From the NCBI GenBank assembly GCA_027625915.1, contig JANTQA010000010.1, forward strand, positions 1,178,001-1,242,000: a stretch of DNA of 64,000 nt, in the 5' to 3' direction. A program made the position numbers and the translations under genes. The notes under the pieces were generated by a model that made no database searches, had not been told where the DNA came from, and saw only the letters and a program-made list of their open reading frames with translations. Shown one piece after another: positions 11,251-22,470 of the stretch (positions within the stretch are counted from its first letter, which is position 1; each line of letters opens with the position of its first letter). This DNA comes from Anaeramoeba flamelloides (Eukaryota > Metamonada > Anaeramoebidae).

Positions 11251-13433
11251 ATTATACAATTTCCATTGAGACAAAACAAATTCTAGAAAAAACTGTAAGA
11301 AATTATCTTCAAAATATTGTACCAAAAATATCACCATTAGAATTCCGAAAACTTGAAGAATTATGCTTAATTGAAATTAAAACAAACTTAAAAAGTACCT
11401 TAAAGGGTTATAATCAAACAGAAGAATTGCTTGAATATTTAATTTTGGATAATATAAAGTATTCAAAAAAGATCCAAGAAATAATTACAGAAAAATTAGA
11501 AAAGAATTTTGGAATTGTTCTTAATCCAAAGGACATTAATTCAAATCTAGAACTAATTGAAACATTTGATCCAATAGTTTCAAAATTAACACAAAAATTA
11601 AATATGCTGCATAACAATAATTTAAAACTTGAAAACAAAATATTGGAAATGGAATCAAAATCAAATCAATATTCAACGAGGATAAGGGGACTTACCACAT
11701 CCTCTGAACAAATCAAAAAATCCGTTGAAAGTGTTGAATTGATATTAACACGAATTCCCAAGGTTGATAATTTAAATGAAAAATTATTCCAATTCGGAAA
11801 GAAATTAAAAGAATTTGAAGATACTATTGAATGGTTAACAGATTATTTATCACCAAGGGCCACTGTACAAACAAATTTAGCAACTTCTGCTTCAAAAATG
11901 AAAACCTGGATCGAATCACAAGATATCAAAATAAACAATTGCAACCAATATATTGATGATATTAGACATGGCCTAAGCAACGAACAATTAATCAATGCAT
12001 TGAATGCTATCGAACAGAACCATTTGAAATTAAATGAGCAAATAAATGCCTTTGGAAATGAAATTGGTATTGAAACAAATTCATTAATCACATTATGTAA
12101 CGACTATAAAGATAAGTCACAAAATATTTTAGAACAAACAAGTTTATCACAAAACAGTGACGGGCTAATTAAAAACGATTTCCAAATACTTGTTGAAATA
12201 AAAAATTCAATTAACGATATTAGCACAAAATGTGAAAAGGTCCAAAAGGATATTGAAATTTCGCAAAATAGATTAAACGTTATTAATAATAAAGTGGATA
12301 ATTTGAAAAATGAATATTTGGATATTACAAAAAATCAATTTTTTATCCAGAACAATAACCGATATGATCAAGATGAAAGTGGTCAAATAAACGATGTAAA
12401 ACCAAAGGATAGAGTATATAATAGGCTTGAAAATGAAATTAACAATAAAATAAAGGAATTAGATTTATTAATCTCAAAAGTCGATCAATCGTTTATAAAT
12501 CTTTTTGATGATAATCAATATACTGAAGAACAAAATATGGAGAGCATAAATTCCTTAATAAAAGAAGAAGAAAAAACAAATATTTTAAAATTATTGGATT
12601 CTATTGTATTTTTCAAAGACGTTGATCAAATGAATTTAAAAAATAGCAAACAATATAAAATATGGAAATCGCTATTAAATAAAGTATTTCAACAGCTAAA
12701 TGACGAATTGTTAAAATATGAAGCAAATGATTGGTTACAAACAAAAAACACAATAGGAAAAAAATTAAATGAAAAATATTCAGAAATAATCCTTGGCGAT
12801 CAAAGTCAATTTATTTCCAAAACAGAATTAACAGAATTAATTTCACAACTTGTACAATCAGAATTCCATAATAGAGAAAAGGAATTAATCTTTAAATCCA
12901 TAAAAAGTTATCAAAATGAAAAGCAAATACCTAAAGACATTTCTAACCAAATTTTATCTCATATTTCTAGTCCCCCCTATAAGGGAAATTCGTGGATGGC
13001 AAGGCACTTTGGCTTTGAAAAAAATAACCCTCAAATTGTTTTGAAAGAGAGAGCCCTCAAACGTGGTAAATGCTGGCCCTTTTCCGGGAATTCTGGACAA
13101 ATCGTAATAGAACTTAATCAACCAACAATCGTTACTAAAATTACAATTGGTCATATTACCAAGGAAAAGGCCAAATCCCAGAGCCTGAAAAGTGCACCGA
13201 AACATTTTACAGTTTGGGGATATCAAGACCAAAAAGATGTGTTGAGCTCTTATCAAATTGGAGTCTTATTAGGTACCTTTTTTTATGATATAAACCTAAA
13301 TGCCCCTTACCAAACCTTCCAAACATTAAATTCAGAATGGAATTCCCAATTTAAAGTTATTAAATTCCAATTTTTATCAAATTATGATCATGACTACACT
13401 TGTATTTATAGGATAGCAATCCATAACAATTAA
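11251..13433 (+). CDS. SUN-domain nuclear-envelope protein, 5' end unresolved
   Basis: An open frame of at least 727 residues ends at TAA 13431-13433. Long Gln/Asn/Lys-rich coiled-coil-like helices occupy most of it. The C-terminal 125 or so residues carry SUN-domain hallmarks: GKCWPFSGNSG, then IVIELNQPTIVTKITIGHI, SAPKHFTVWG, and near the end YTCIYRIAIH with the conserved Cys and Tyr. In known SUN proteins this domain binds KASH peptides in the perinuclear space to build the LINC complex, and the coiled coil trimerises. No transmembrane segment or in-frame ATG lies at the start, so an upstream exon carrying the membrane anchor is expected. TTTTAG at 11245-11250 is a plausible acceptor (phase 1). 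The SUN assignment is strong and the gene start is not known. Confidence 0.85.
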
Positions 13434-14022
13434 TTTTTTTTTTTTTTAATTTTTATTTATTTTTTTTCTTTTGAGATTATTATTCTTAGAATTCTTATTT
13501 TATTAATAAAATATTTAATTTGCTTAAAATTGAAATTAAAGAAGTTTTATCTATTTTTGTGTTTTTCTATCATGTTTTTTTTTTTTCTCTTAATTAAATA
13601 ACAATGTGAATATTAATTCCACTGATTATATATTATACCAAAATGATAAATAGCAGTGATACATTAAAAAATTAGAAACAAGTTAAACTGTTTTTTAAAA
13701 ATTTTGACTCACTTGATAATGTTTCAGGAAAGTTGTTTTGAGGGTTTTTTACAGTATTCTTATCAAAAAAATATTTTCAAATTTTCGGATCAGAATCATT
13801 TTTTCTAATTTTTCAAATTTTATTTTTTTTTGTCAATTTTTAGTTTTGCTTTTTCAAATTATTGTTTTTCTTTTTCTTTTTCTGTTTTTTTGAAAAATTT
13901 TTCTTTTTCTTATTTTTTTTTTCAAAAGATCTTGTGGAAAAAAAAAGATCTTCGAAAAGTCAAATAATCTTTAAGAAAATTCAGGTTTATAATATGTTTT
14001 TTAAAATGAATTTAATTATTAG

Positions 14023-14040
14023 TAAAAAATCTCGTTGTTT
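14023..14040 (+). repeat. Target-site duplication of the SINE, left copy
   Basis: The 18-bp TAAAAAATCTCGTTGTTT is identical to 14415-14432 and directly abuts the T run that is the poly-A tail of the minus-strand SINE. Confidence 0.85.
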
Positions 14041-14414
14041 TTTTTTTTTTCCATTAAAGAGTGGGTACTAAAAGTCCACCTGTTTGCCCGAATCCCTAAT
14101 TTGAATTAGAGATATTGTTGAACCAAGTGAGAGCTGGTCATTTCTCCCAAAAATCGGATCCGCTCCATAAATTGAGAGGGATTTTGTTCCAATTCCGTTC
14201 AGTTTTATAATAGTCAAAAAGATTCAATTCGGTCAAACGATTTCCTCAAAGAATTAGTGGTTCTAAGAAGCATAAGCCGATTTTTAATTAAAATTACACC
14301 GTGGTGGCTATTTGAGAAAATGGCAAACAATAAGAAATAATGGTTAAGGGAATAGAACCCCGGTCTTCAGATTGTACACTAGGCTGTGTTGCCACTTGCC
14401 CATACCGGTTCTCA
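14041..14414 (-). mobile_element. tRNA-derived SINE, about 374 bp
   Basis: On the minus strand the head (from 14414) contains a Pol III A-box-like TGGGCAAGTGGC at 14402-14391 and, about 31 nt later, a B-box-like GGTTCTATTCC at 14359-14349. The head folds like a D arm (GGGC / GCCT) and a T arm (GGGG-TTCTATT-CCCT), and between them is CTGAAGA, which resembles the anticodon loop of tRNA-Phe(GAA). The flanking bases do not pair, so it is not a working tRNA. About 300 bp of unrelated body and a terminal A run (T at 14041-14050) follow. The element is clearly more GC-rich than its surroundings. The exact 18-bp flanking duplication indicates LINE-type retrotransposition, and its perfection a young insertion. 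Confidence 0.85.
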
Positions 14415-14432
14415 TAAAAAATCTCGTTGTTT
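14415..14432 (+). repeat. Target-site duplication of the SINE, right copy
   Basis: Identical to 14023-14040. It continues directly into the interrupted family A repeat. Confidence 0.85.
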
Positions 14433-14699
14433 AACTTTTTTTCATTAAAAGTTCAGTTATAAAAAATCGTAATGCTCATTTCAAAAATTGCGAATCACTT
14501 TTTTTTATGTTTTTGGTTTTATTTATATTGAATTTTACAAATATCGGTTATTTAGATAATCAGAATGATTTAAAGTGAATTATTAATTTGATTTAATTAT
14601 TAGCAATTATTGAATACTAAAGGGTATATTTTTTTGAATTTATTATTTCAGGGGAGACACACTTTTTAAATTTGTGGTTCATTCTTGTTATTTTTAATA

Positions 14700-16193
14700 A
14701 TTTTTATCATAAAATAAAGTGATTGTTGATCATATCAAAGAAATGTTGTTTTACATGTAGCAGTTGAACCATTTATATTGAAATTCTTATCATATTTTTT
14801 TATTCTAAATATAAAAATATTTTTTTTCGATTAAATGATATGAATTGAATTATATTTCATTATAAATTAATAAGTTATATAATACTAAGATTTTTTGTTT
14901 GTTTTGTGGAAGAAATTATTCTAAAAATTCCAATAAAATTCTAGAAAAACCAAAACAAGAAGAAATTTTCTTTTTTCAATATAATTTTTTTTATTTATGT
15001 TAACATTATTGAAAATTAATTTTTTTTTTATAAAAAGTATATTTTATTGCTAGATAACATGAAAATAATATTGTTTTTGATATATAATATCAACTAAAAC
15101 AAGTGAGTCTAATTCGTGATAAAAAAAAGTATTTTCAATATAATAAAATTTTAAAACAGTATTGGAATGATCATATCTTCAAAAATTTAATTAATATTTT
15201 TTATTTTCAATTATTTAATATAAAGTTTTAAAATACTGTAGAAAAAATATATTTTTTTATTTTGTATATTTTACTTAATTTTTTTAAAAAAATATCAAAG
15301 TAATAAGAATTCTGGAAAAAAATTAGTTATAATAGATAGTACTCTTATACATAAAAATCTACTCCTTGAAAATATTATGAAATATTTTTTATTACTATTA
15401 ATCAAAATAATTTGTTTTTTCTTTTTTTTTTAAGTTCTATTCTTCTGTAGTAAAAATTAACACATTGTCCCAATTATTTTTTAATTAAATTTAATAATGA
15501 AATAAGTATACTACTCGAATTTATAATAAATTGAAATAAAACAATCTTCCCATAACATTCCATAAATATCAAATTATAAATAAATCTTTAGAAAAAAAAA
15601 CCAATAACTTCTCAAAATCGAAATTAATGAAAATAGGAATTTAATAATTATAATAATTTGTTCAACCTTTGCTGAAAAAAATATGAAACACAATTTTTGA
15701 TTGTAAGGTCATGAAAAACGTAAAGTAATATCAATTAATATAAGAAAAAAATGAGGGTTAAAGTTTAAATAGAGGATTTAATATAATAGCATTTTTATAC
15801 TATTTTTTTTTTTTTTTACGATGTTTTTTATTTGATTCACTTTACTTGAAAAAATTAATAATTTTTTAATTGACTATCTTAATGAAAATAAGAAGAAATT
15901 TCGATTAAAAGAAAAAAAAAAGTTAAATTCACAATGTTATTCACCATTTTAATATATATTGAACAAAAAATATAATTGAAATTTTCCTTGATTTTGAAAT
16001 CAGATTTGTGTTTTTCAGAGAAATTAAAATGATATTTCTACTTTTTTTCTATAACAATAATGAAAATTCTTTTAAAAATGAAAATAAAAATCATATGATT
16101 CTTAATGATATAGAAAATTATGATTCTTAATTGAAATTTTGAAACAAAAATTTCAAAATTATAAAATGTCCTATATTGCCGCAGAGTGCCTAT
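14700..16193. other. Intergenic, no gene seen
   Basis: Extremely AT-rich with dense stops. No exon and no clear repeat boundary recognised. Confidence 0.5.
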
Positions 16194-16870
16194 GTTTTCC
16201 AAAACACAAAAGAATAGAGAAAAATCAAAGATTTTCCTCAATTCTTTTAAATTCTGGAAAACCCAAAGTCAGTTTTCTAGAGGTTTTCTATTTATTTGTC
16301 AAGTGTCTAGGTTTTCTTGAGGTTTTCTGTTTTATTTGTAAGGTGTTCTAGGTTTTTTTTACTTTTTGAAATAAACCGAAAATTTATTAAAATTTTCTGT
16401 TTATTTCAAAAAGTAAAAAAAAACCTAATGAAAATCTATTGATTTTATAAATAAACAGAAAACTCAAGAAAAGCTAAGGGCGATTTACTAGAATTCAACA
16501 GAATGGAGTAAAATCTTTATATATTACTTTATTCTTTTAAATTCTTGAAAGAGTTACGGCGCGCTTCTTGAAGTTTTCTTTTTTATTCTGAATTCTAGAA
16601 AACCCCATTAGCTTTTCTTGGGTTTTCTGTATATTACTAAAACCAATAGATTTTCAAAAGAATAGAGTATGATCAAAGTTTAGACTATATTACAATAAAA
16701 TCTTGAAAAGTTAAGTATTTTTTTTTAATTTTTGTTTTGGTTCGAAAATCATATAATTTTTTAATCAAAACTGAAATTCCCAAAAAGCGAAAGGTCGTTT
16801 TTTTTTTTAATTTCAGAAATAAAAAGAAAATTTATTCAATTTTGTTTTTATTCCTTAAATTAAAAAAAAA
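16194..16870. repeat. Hairpin array 2, with a nested palindrome
   Basis: Modules: 16194-16262 (TTTCCAAAACACAAAAGAAT against ATTCTTTTAAATTCTGGAAA); 16349-16427, a 79-bp palindrome with only about 4 nt at its centre (arms starting TAGGTTTTTTTTACTTTTTG, one mismatch and one length difference); outside it, nested arms at about 16313-16342 and 16449-16476 (TTCTTGAGGTTTTCTG / CAGAAAACTCAAGAA); 16487-16553; and 16800-16870 (AATTTCAGAAATAAAAAG module). Linkers such as TTACGGCGCGCTTC are unusually GC-rich. Modules match those of arrays 1 and 3. Confidence 0.85.
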
Positions 16871-17174
16871 TAATAATGACAACAAGAGTGCAATTTACAC
16901 TTCCCCAACAACAAAAACAACAATAGAATAAATAAATAATTTTTTTTTTTTTTTTAGTTAAAGATGATTGTTTATTGATGAAATTCTGTAGTGTTTAATT
17001 AATTTGTACTGTGTTGACGAACAAGTATTCAAAAAAAAAATAAAAAGAAAGAGACTACTTTTGAAAATACAGAATAATTAAAATTTTTCAAAAAAATTTT
17101 GAAAGTTAAAATAGGATTCAACTTTTGCTATGTAATCTCTTTTTATGAATTAATATTGTCATAAGATAATTTTC

Positions 17175-18739
17175 TTATTTGTCTTTTTTCTTTTCTTTGT
17201 CTTTGTTTTTTTCTTTCTCTTCCTCTTTTCCACCCTTTTCTTCTTTTTCCTCTTTTTTCTCCTTTTCTGGGGTTTCTTCTGTTGCTTTTGGGCCAGACCA
17301 AAATAAAGAAGCTATAAGGAAAATTAAAATAGCAGCAAAAATTGCAGCGTAAATAGGCTTTTGTTTTGCCAAGTTAGGAATTACATGGAAAATGTGCATG
17401 ATCATTCCTATTAACCCAGCGCCTTTCCCCTGTGCTTTGATTTCGCCAGAAAATACACCATCAATCAACTTGGTAATTTTCTCTTGTTCGGAAAGTGTTT
17501 CTGCTTCCTCTTGATCTTCCTCTTTAGGAAGGCGAAAGTATTTTTCATTTTCAAAATCGATTACGACAACCTGTTGTAAATTCTTTTGTTTGACTTTGAA
17601 TTGTGAGACATAGTTAAAATGTTCAACTCCATTTATCCAGGAAAACACTAACCTACTTTCTTGGCTGGAGACTTTCTTAACAATTTCTAAATAATCATTT
17701 GCTTCTTCGTTGTCAGGATCTATCACAGCAAGCGCAATTAATTTTTTTGATCTTGTAATTTTGATATAAGTTTCTTGATTAAACTCTGGTAAAAGAGGTA
17801 ATAAATTCGCGTCGACCCATTCCTCGAGGGAAGTTTCACTATCTGCATCAGATAGTTTGAAATAGCTTGGTGAGTAATTTGGGTCGCGAATGGAAATTAA
17901 AATTGGACCAGATTCTGAAACAATGTCAACAAAGTTATCATAAACCCCCTTGACTTCGTTGGCAGCAAGATAATAGAACTTTGAGAACCCTCGGGCTTTG
18001 TTAGCAATTTGATGGATCTCTTGGTACACCTCATTACTTTCGTCAGTAGGATCGTCTGATTCGGGAAATAGAGCAATTATATAAGACTCGGTACTTTCTG
18101 TTTGTGTGGAGATTTTTTTAATTTCAGCTTTTGTCATGGGAAGAATTGCTGGCATGGTCATGGCTTCACAAAATTCCCTCATATTCTTTTCAGTGGGTGC
18201 GTCGTGGTAGTCCCAAACTTGTGAACTTGAAAAAAATTTTAATGTTGGGTAACCCCTGATTTTGTATTTTTTGCATAAATTCTTTTGCTTTTCACAATTG
18301 ACACTTCCAAAATTAATAGCAGATTCTTCGTCTGCTAATTTGGAAAAGATTGGTTTGAGTTTTTTACAATGTCCTGTTGGTGGTTTGAAAAAATAACAAT
18401 AAAGAAAAAGAAAAAAGTCAAATAATTTTTGGAAAAAACAAAAAAGAGAAATTATTCGAAAAAGAAAAAACAATAAAAAAAAAAAAAAGATCGTATTTTA
18501 AAATCAAAAAGATTAATTTAAAATAAACTAGGGTTAATTAATTGCTCCTTACCGCACCAGTCAGTATAAAATTTGATAAACCATTTTTCGTTCTCATCAA
18601 CTTCAAAGTCAAAATTTTCTTCTGTTAGTTCGATGACATTTTCAATTTCAGACTCTGTTTTGACACAGAAGAGAACAACAAGTGAGAAAAGGAAATAAGA
18701 AAAAACTATTTGGGATTTCATAAAATCAAAAAATGTCAA
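17175..18739 (-). CDS. Transmembrane PDI-family thioredoxin protein, TMX3-like, two exons
   Basis: Exon 1 (18739-18553) and exon 2 (18373-17175) are joined across a 179-nt phase-1 intron (GTAAGG donor, CCAACAG acceptor) into a 461-residue protein. Residues about 9-26 form a signal peptide. The first thioredoxin domain has the redox motif WCGHCKK at residues 61-67, split by the intron within the motif, and the cis-proline segment IRGYPTLKFF near 105. The middle looks like redox-inactive thioredoxin-fold domains. A transmembrane helix lies at about 400-421 (IYAAIFAAILIFLIASLFW), followed by a 40-residue Lys/Glu tail ending KKDK, which fits a KKXX ER-retrieval signal. The inferred role is disulfide exchange or isomerisation on folding proteins in the ER lumen. 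TMX3 is the closest architecture I know, and orthology is not proven. Confidence 0.88.
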
Positions 18740-19758
18740 AATATTTTTTCCATATTATGGGGTAAAATTAAAAAATTTGAATTGATTTTTTAATTGTAAC
18801 ACTTTTTTTAAATTTGATTTTATGTTGAATTGAAAGTCTATTTTAATTTAATGTGACATAGATATTTAGCATTTAAATAGAGTAAAATTTGAACTAAGAA
18901 TTGTTTTACCATTCTAAATTTCTTTAGTTTAGAATTTGAGTTCCTACATAAGATTATTAAATTAAAAGAAAAGGATCAATCAATTGTACAAAGTATGAAA
19001 AATTCAATTTATTTCTTTGCAAGCTATTTTGGTTAAAAAAATGAAAGAAAAACAGAATTAGAAGTGAAAATTTTTTCAATGTAATTGATCCAATTTTCTA
19101 AAATTATTTTTCGGTGTAAAGGCTTTTATGATAAATGTCACTATTAGATCCGTCTAGAATAAAAGTAGACTGTAATTGGGGTTAAATGATATTAGTGTTA
19201 CAGGTTCACTCTCTAAAAAATCTAATGTAATCAAAATAAAGCTTGCAAAAAAATTTAATCAGTGTTTCAAAATAACAAGCTTGATTTTTTGTTATAGAAG
19301 ACCTATACATCAATTGATCAAAGAAAATGATAATAGATCCTAATTAAATATGGTATTGGTTTCTTAAAGTTCGATTATGTAAAAAACAATACTAAATTTA
19401 AAGGATCAGATTATAAAATTTATCTTAAAAAAATAGAGTTAAATTTTTTTGAAAAGTTTTAAAATCAAAAAAACAAAAAAATTCAAAAAAATTGTGAATA
19501 TTTTGAAAAATTTTCAACTATTTGCATGAATAAATTTTATAATTTTCTGAAAGAATCCAGATTTTACCTTCAAAAATAGATTTTTACTTAGGTATACTAT
19601 TTGATAGTCGATTGGATGTTGTCTTGGAACAAGAAGAAAAAAAAGCAGGGGTAATATTTTGAAACACGGATTATGTCTTTTGGCACTCATTATTCTGGTC
19701 ACTGCATTATAATTTTTATTGAACAATAAATTATTGGATTTTTTACTAAAGATCACAA
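18740..19758. other. Intergenic, no gene seen
   Basis: Upstream region of the TMX3-like gene followed by AT-rich sequence. No exon, and no repeat with certain boundaries. Confidence 0.5.
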
Positions 19759-19762
19759 TTAA

Positions 19763-20436
19763 AGGTCGAGTAATTACGGTGAAATTTTTTATTCTGGAAT
19801 GGAAAAAAACTTTTTAGTAATTTTATTGAGGGCCTAACACCAATTAAAAACCAACCAACCTATGATGTACGATCGGTCTCCAAAAATCAACAACCAAAAA
19901 TGAGGACATTTTTAGAAAAAAGCGCCAAAGAGCGACACTCAATTTCCAATTAGAATGGTTAGAATATACAATTTTGAAAACAACTATGTCCGTTTTGAAG
20001 TGTCGCTCTTGGGCGCTTTTTGAGATCTCAGTGATTTTTTTTTTCATTTTTTTTATTTTTCAAATAAGTTATTTTTATTGAAAGAATATTACATAATCCT
20101 TACTTGGTCAAATTTAGAGGGTTACAAAATAACCACAAATCAGACTAAGTCGAATAAAATTGATTGCGAAATACAAGAAAGCAATTTGTTTTAAATTAAA
20201 GAAATTTACTCATTTGAAAATAGAAAATGAGAAAATATGAATTTTTTTTTAAAAATTTTGATTTTTTAAAATTGAGAACTCTTTTTCTTCGTTGAATTTT
20301 TTGTCAAAGAGATCCAATGGATTTTTTTTTTATTATTTGAATTTTGTCAACCAAAAGAAGGGCTATTTCACAATACCCTTTTTGGTCTCGGGTAACCCCT
20401 TGGGTTGGTGCATTTTCACGGTAAATTACTAGACCC
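19763..20436 (+). mobile_element. TTAA-flanked inverted-repeat DNA element, copy 1
   Basis: It is flanked by TTAA at 19759-19762 and 20437-20440. The ends are inverted repeats: AGGTCGAGTAATTACGGTG at the left and, read inward from the right, GGGTCTAGTAATTTACCGTG. A second internal inverted repeat has arms AAGCGCCAAAGAGCGACACT and AGTGTCGCTCTTGGGCGCTT. It is a clear inverted homologue, over its full length, of 41896-42610. There is no transposase frame, so it is non-autonomous. TTAA target duplications are characteristic of piggyBac-type transposition, which is the inferred superfamily. Confidence 0.85.
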
Positions 20437-20689
20437 TTAAGAATTTTCATTTTAGAAAGTTTTTTTTTAAATTCTTTTTCCTAAATCTATAAAATAAAAC
20501 CTCAAAATAATAGTATTACGGTATTTAATAATTCGTATTTACAACTTTTAAATGTAACTATTTTTCCAATTTTTTGTTTTCAAAGATTAGTTCAATAATT
20601 ATCAACATAAAAATGCAATAAATGATTATTATTCTTTATCTTTTTGGAAAGTCAGTGGTAGCATCAATCTATATTGAAGATTTGAGAAT

Positions 20690-20975
20690 TAATTAGTTAA
20701 AATAATCAATTAGCCAATAATTTAATTATTTATTAACCTTTTATTTTTTAACAATTAATTTACATTTGGCCATAAATTCAAGAAAGATATTTTGGTCCTT
20801 TGATGGTCTGGAAAATTGATGTTTCAGCTTTTAAATTTTTAGTGAAATTTATATTTTTAGACTGAAATTGTTGATATTTTTAACTAATACATGGATTGTC
20901 TTTTTTAATTGATTGGATAACAAAAGTATTACTACTTTATTAATCAATTTTTTAGAGACATTCGAATGATGGTGC
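20690..20975 (+). repeat. Dispersed repeat family C, copy 1
   Basis: Similar in order and orientation to about 29745-30030. Shared landmarks are AGTATTACT, then CTTTATTAATC, then TTTTAGAGACATT or its TTTTAAGAGATATT variant, preceded by blocks around TTCAGC and GTGAAATT. Identity is about 65-70 percent by eye, so boundaries are approximate. Confidence 0.5.
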
Positions 20976-21464
20976 ACTAATGCGATAAACACCTAATGAC
21001 AATATACTTTAATCTTAGACTTCTCCACGTTAGATGCGAATCCCATCAGAATAAAAATATTTTTCTTCTAACTAAATTGGTTACATACTCTCCAAAAAAA
21101 AAATAATCTGAAAGTGACTTCTATTTGTGAAAAAATAAAAATTATTGTAATCATACAAAGGATTTCAATACTGAACTATTCAAACGGTGTTAAAAGATAT
21201 TAAATAAAAATATTCTAATTACAAATAATAATTAAATAATAAAAACATTGAAAATACATTTTGTTAAAATTTTGAAAGTATAAATAAAATACATAACTTT
21301 CTAAAGTATATACTTTTTTGATATTATGGTAATTTTAAAAAATATTTAACAGGATATATTAATAAAAAATAAATACATATAAGAATTTGAAAAATAATTT
21401 TGAGATTTTTTACAATTCTCATGTAAACAATCTCAAATAAAATTAAACTCTGTTTCTTTCAAAG

Positions 21465-21900
21465 TGGGTAATATTTTTTTTCAAATTTCAATTATTTTTT
21501 TTATAACTGTCCTTTGAATGGACAAATAAGAAAAAAAAAGAAAAATACACACTGAAGAATAGTTGATTTTTGTCATAAAACCAATAAATCAATATAATTT
21601 CGTAAAAATTGAAAAACTGAAATTCTTTGGGCATCATTGAGAAAAAGAAACACATATTCATTTTGATCTCTGAATGAAGATCAAATAAAATTACAATCGA
21701 AATAAATATTATTTTTTACAATCATTTTTACTGTTTTAATAACCTTAGAATAACAAATCTTTACCAAGTGATTATTGATCTTAATATTAAAAAAATAATT
21801 GTAAATGAATCATGTGTTTTATAAAAAAAAATAGAAAAAGATAAGTGCAAAATGTGTAAAAATGTCAAAAAATGATTTATGTTTTCAAATTTTGGAAATA
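21465..21900 (+). repeat. Dispersed repeat family B, copy 1
   Basis: Similar in the same orientation to about 41100-41530. Shared landmarks are TTTCAATTATTTTTTTTATA near the left, GAATAGTTGAT, CATTTTGATCTCTGAATGAA (variant in the other copy), and ACAATCATTTTTACTGTTTT followed by AATAACAAATCTTTACCA-type sequence. No coding capacity. Confidence 0.6.
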
Positions 21901-21997
21901 AATTTATTTTCTAATATCAATTCAAAATCAAAAAAGTTATACAATTTTTTTTAATTAAAAAAACAATGAAAGTGTCTGTGAGTGACTTGGGGTGTCT

Positions 21998-22470
21998 AGA
22001 ATTTCCAGTATTTATAGGAATTGAGTAAAATCAAAAAGATTCCACTCTTTTCTTTTAAATTCTGGAAAAACAAACACAAGTCTCCTAAGTTTTTTAACTT
22101 TTTGGAATAAACTGAAAATTTATTTAAAATTTCTGTTTATTATAAAAATTAAAAAAAACTCACAAAAGTTTCCGTTAATCATCAAGCTTTTCTTGTGGTT
22201 TTCTGTTTTATCTGTTAAGTTTTCTAGGTTTTTTTGAGGTTTACTATTTTATTTATGAAGTTTTATAGGTTTTTTTTACTTTTTGAAATAAACCGAAAAT
22301 TTATTAAAATTTGCCGTACATTTCAAAAAGTAAAAAAAACCTAAAGAAAATATATTAATTTTACAAATAAAAAGAAAACTCAAGAAAGGTTAACAGTTTT
22401 TTTCTAAAATTCAAAAGAATTGAGCAAAATATATACTGTACCCTATTGTTTTTAATTTTGGAAAAATCTC
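21998..22470. repeat. Hairpin array 3
   Basis: Modules as in array 2: about 22000-22068 (GGAATTGAGTAAAATC with partner TTTTAAATTCTGGAAAAA); 22085-22165 (AACTTTTTGGAATAAAC palindrome); 22266-22343 (TAGGTTTTTTTTACTTTTTG palindrome with ACCTA at the far end), nested within arms at 22193-22225 and about 22355-22390 (CTTTTCTTGTGGTTTTC / GAAAACTCAAGAAAGG); and a further module from about 22400. The arms are more diverged than in array 2. Confidence 0.8.

Larger units (their letters stand above)
13880..14700 (+). repeat. Dispersed repeat family A, copy 3, split by a SINE
   Basis: Left part (about 13880-14040; CAAAAGATCT, AAAAGATCTTCGAAAAG) and right part (14433-14700; AAGTTCAGT, CTCATTTCAAAAATT, TTATTTCAGG) match, in order, the reverse complement of 58785-59130. 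The SINE at 14041-14414 interrupts the copy, which shows that the SINE is the younger of the two. Confidence 0.65.

Noticed and set aside
11427-11429. TTG at 11427 as the start of the SUN protein
   Set aside because: The same frame continues open about 58 codons further upstream with protein-like sequence, so an internal TTG start is arbitrary.
14349-14402. A functional tRNA-Phe gene
   Set aside because: The D and T arms can be drawn, but the anticodon stem and acceptor stem do not pair and the sequence continues into a 300-bp body with an A tail, so it is a SINE head.
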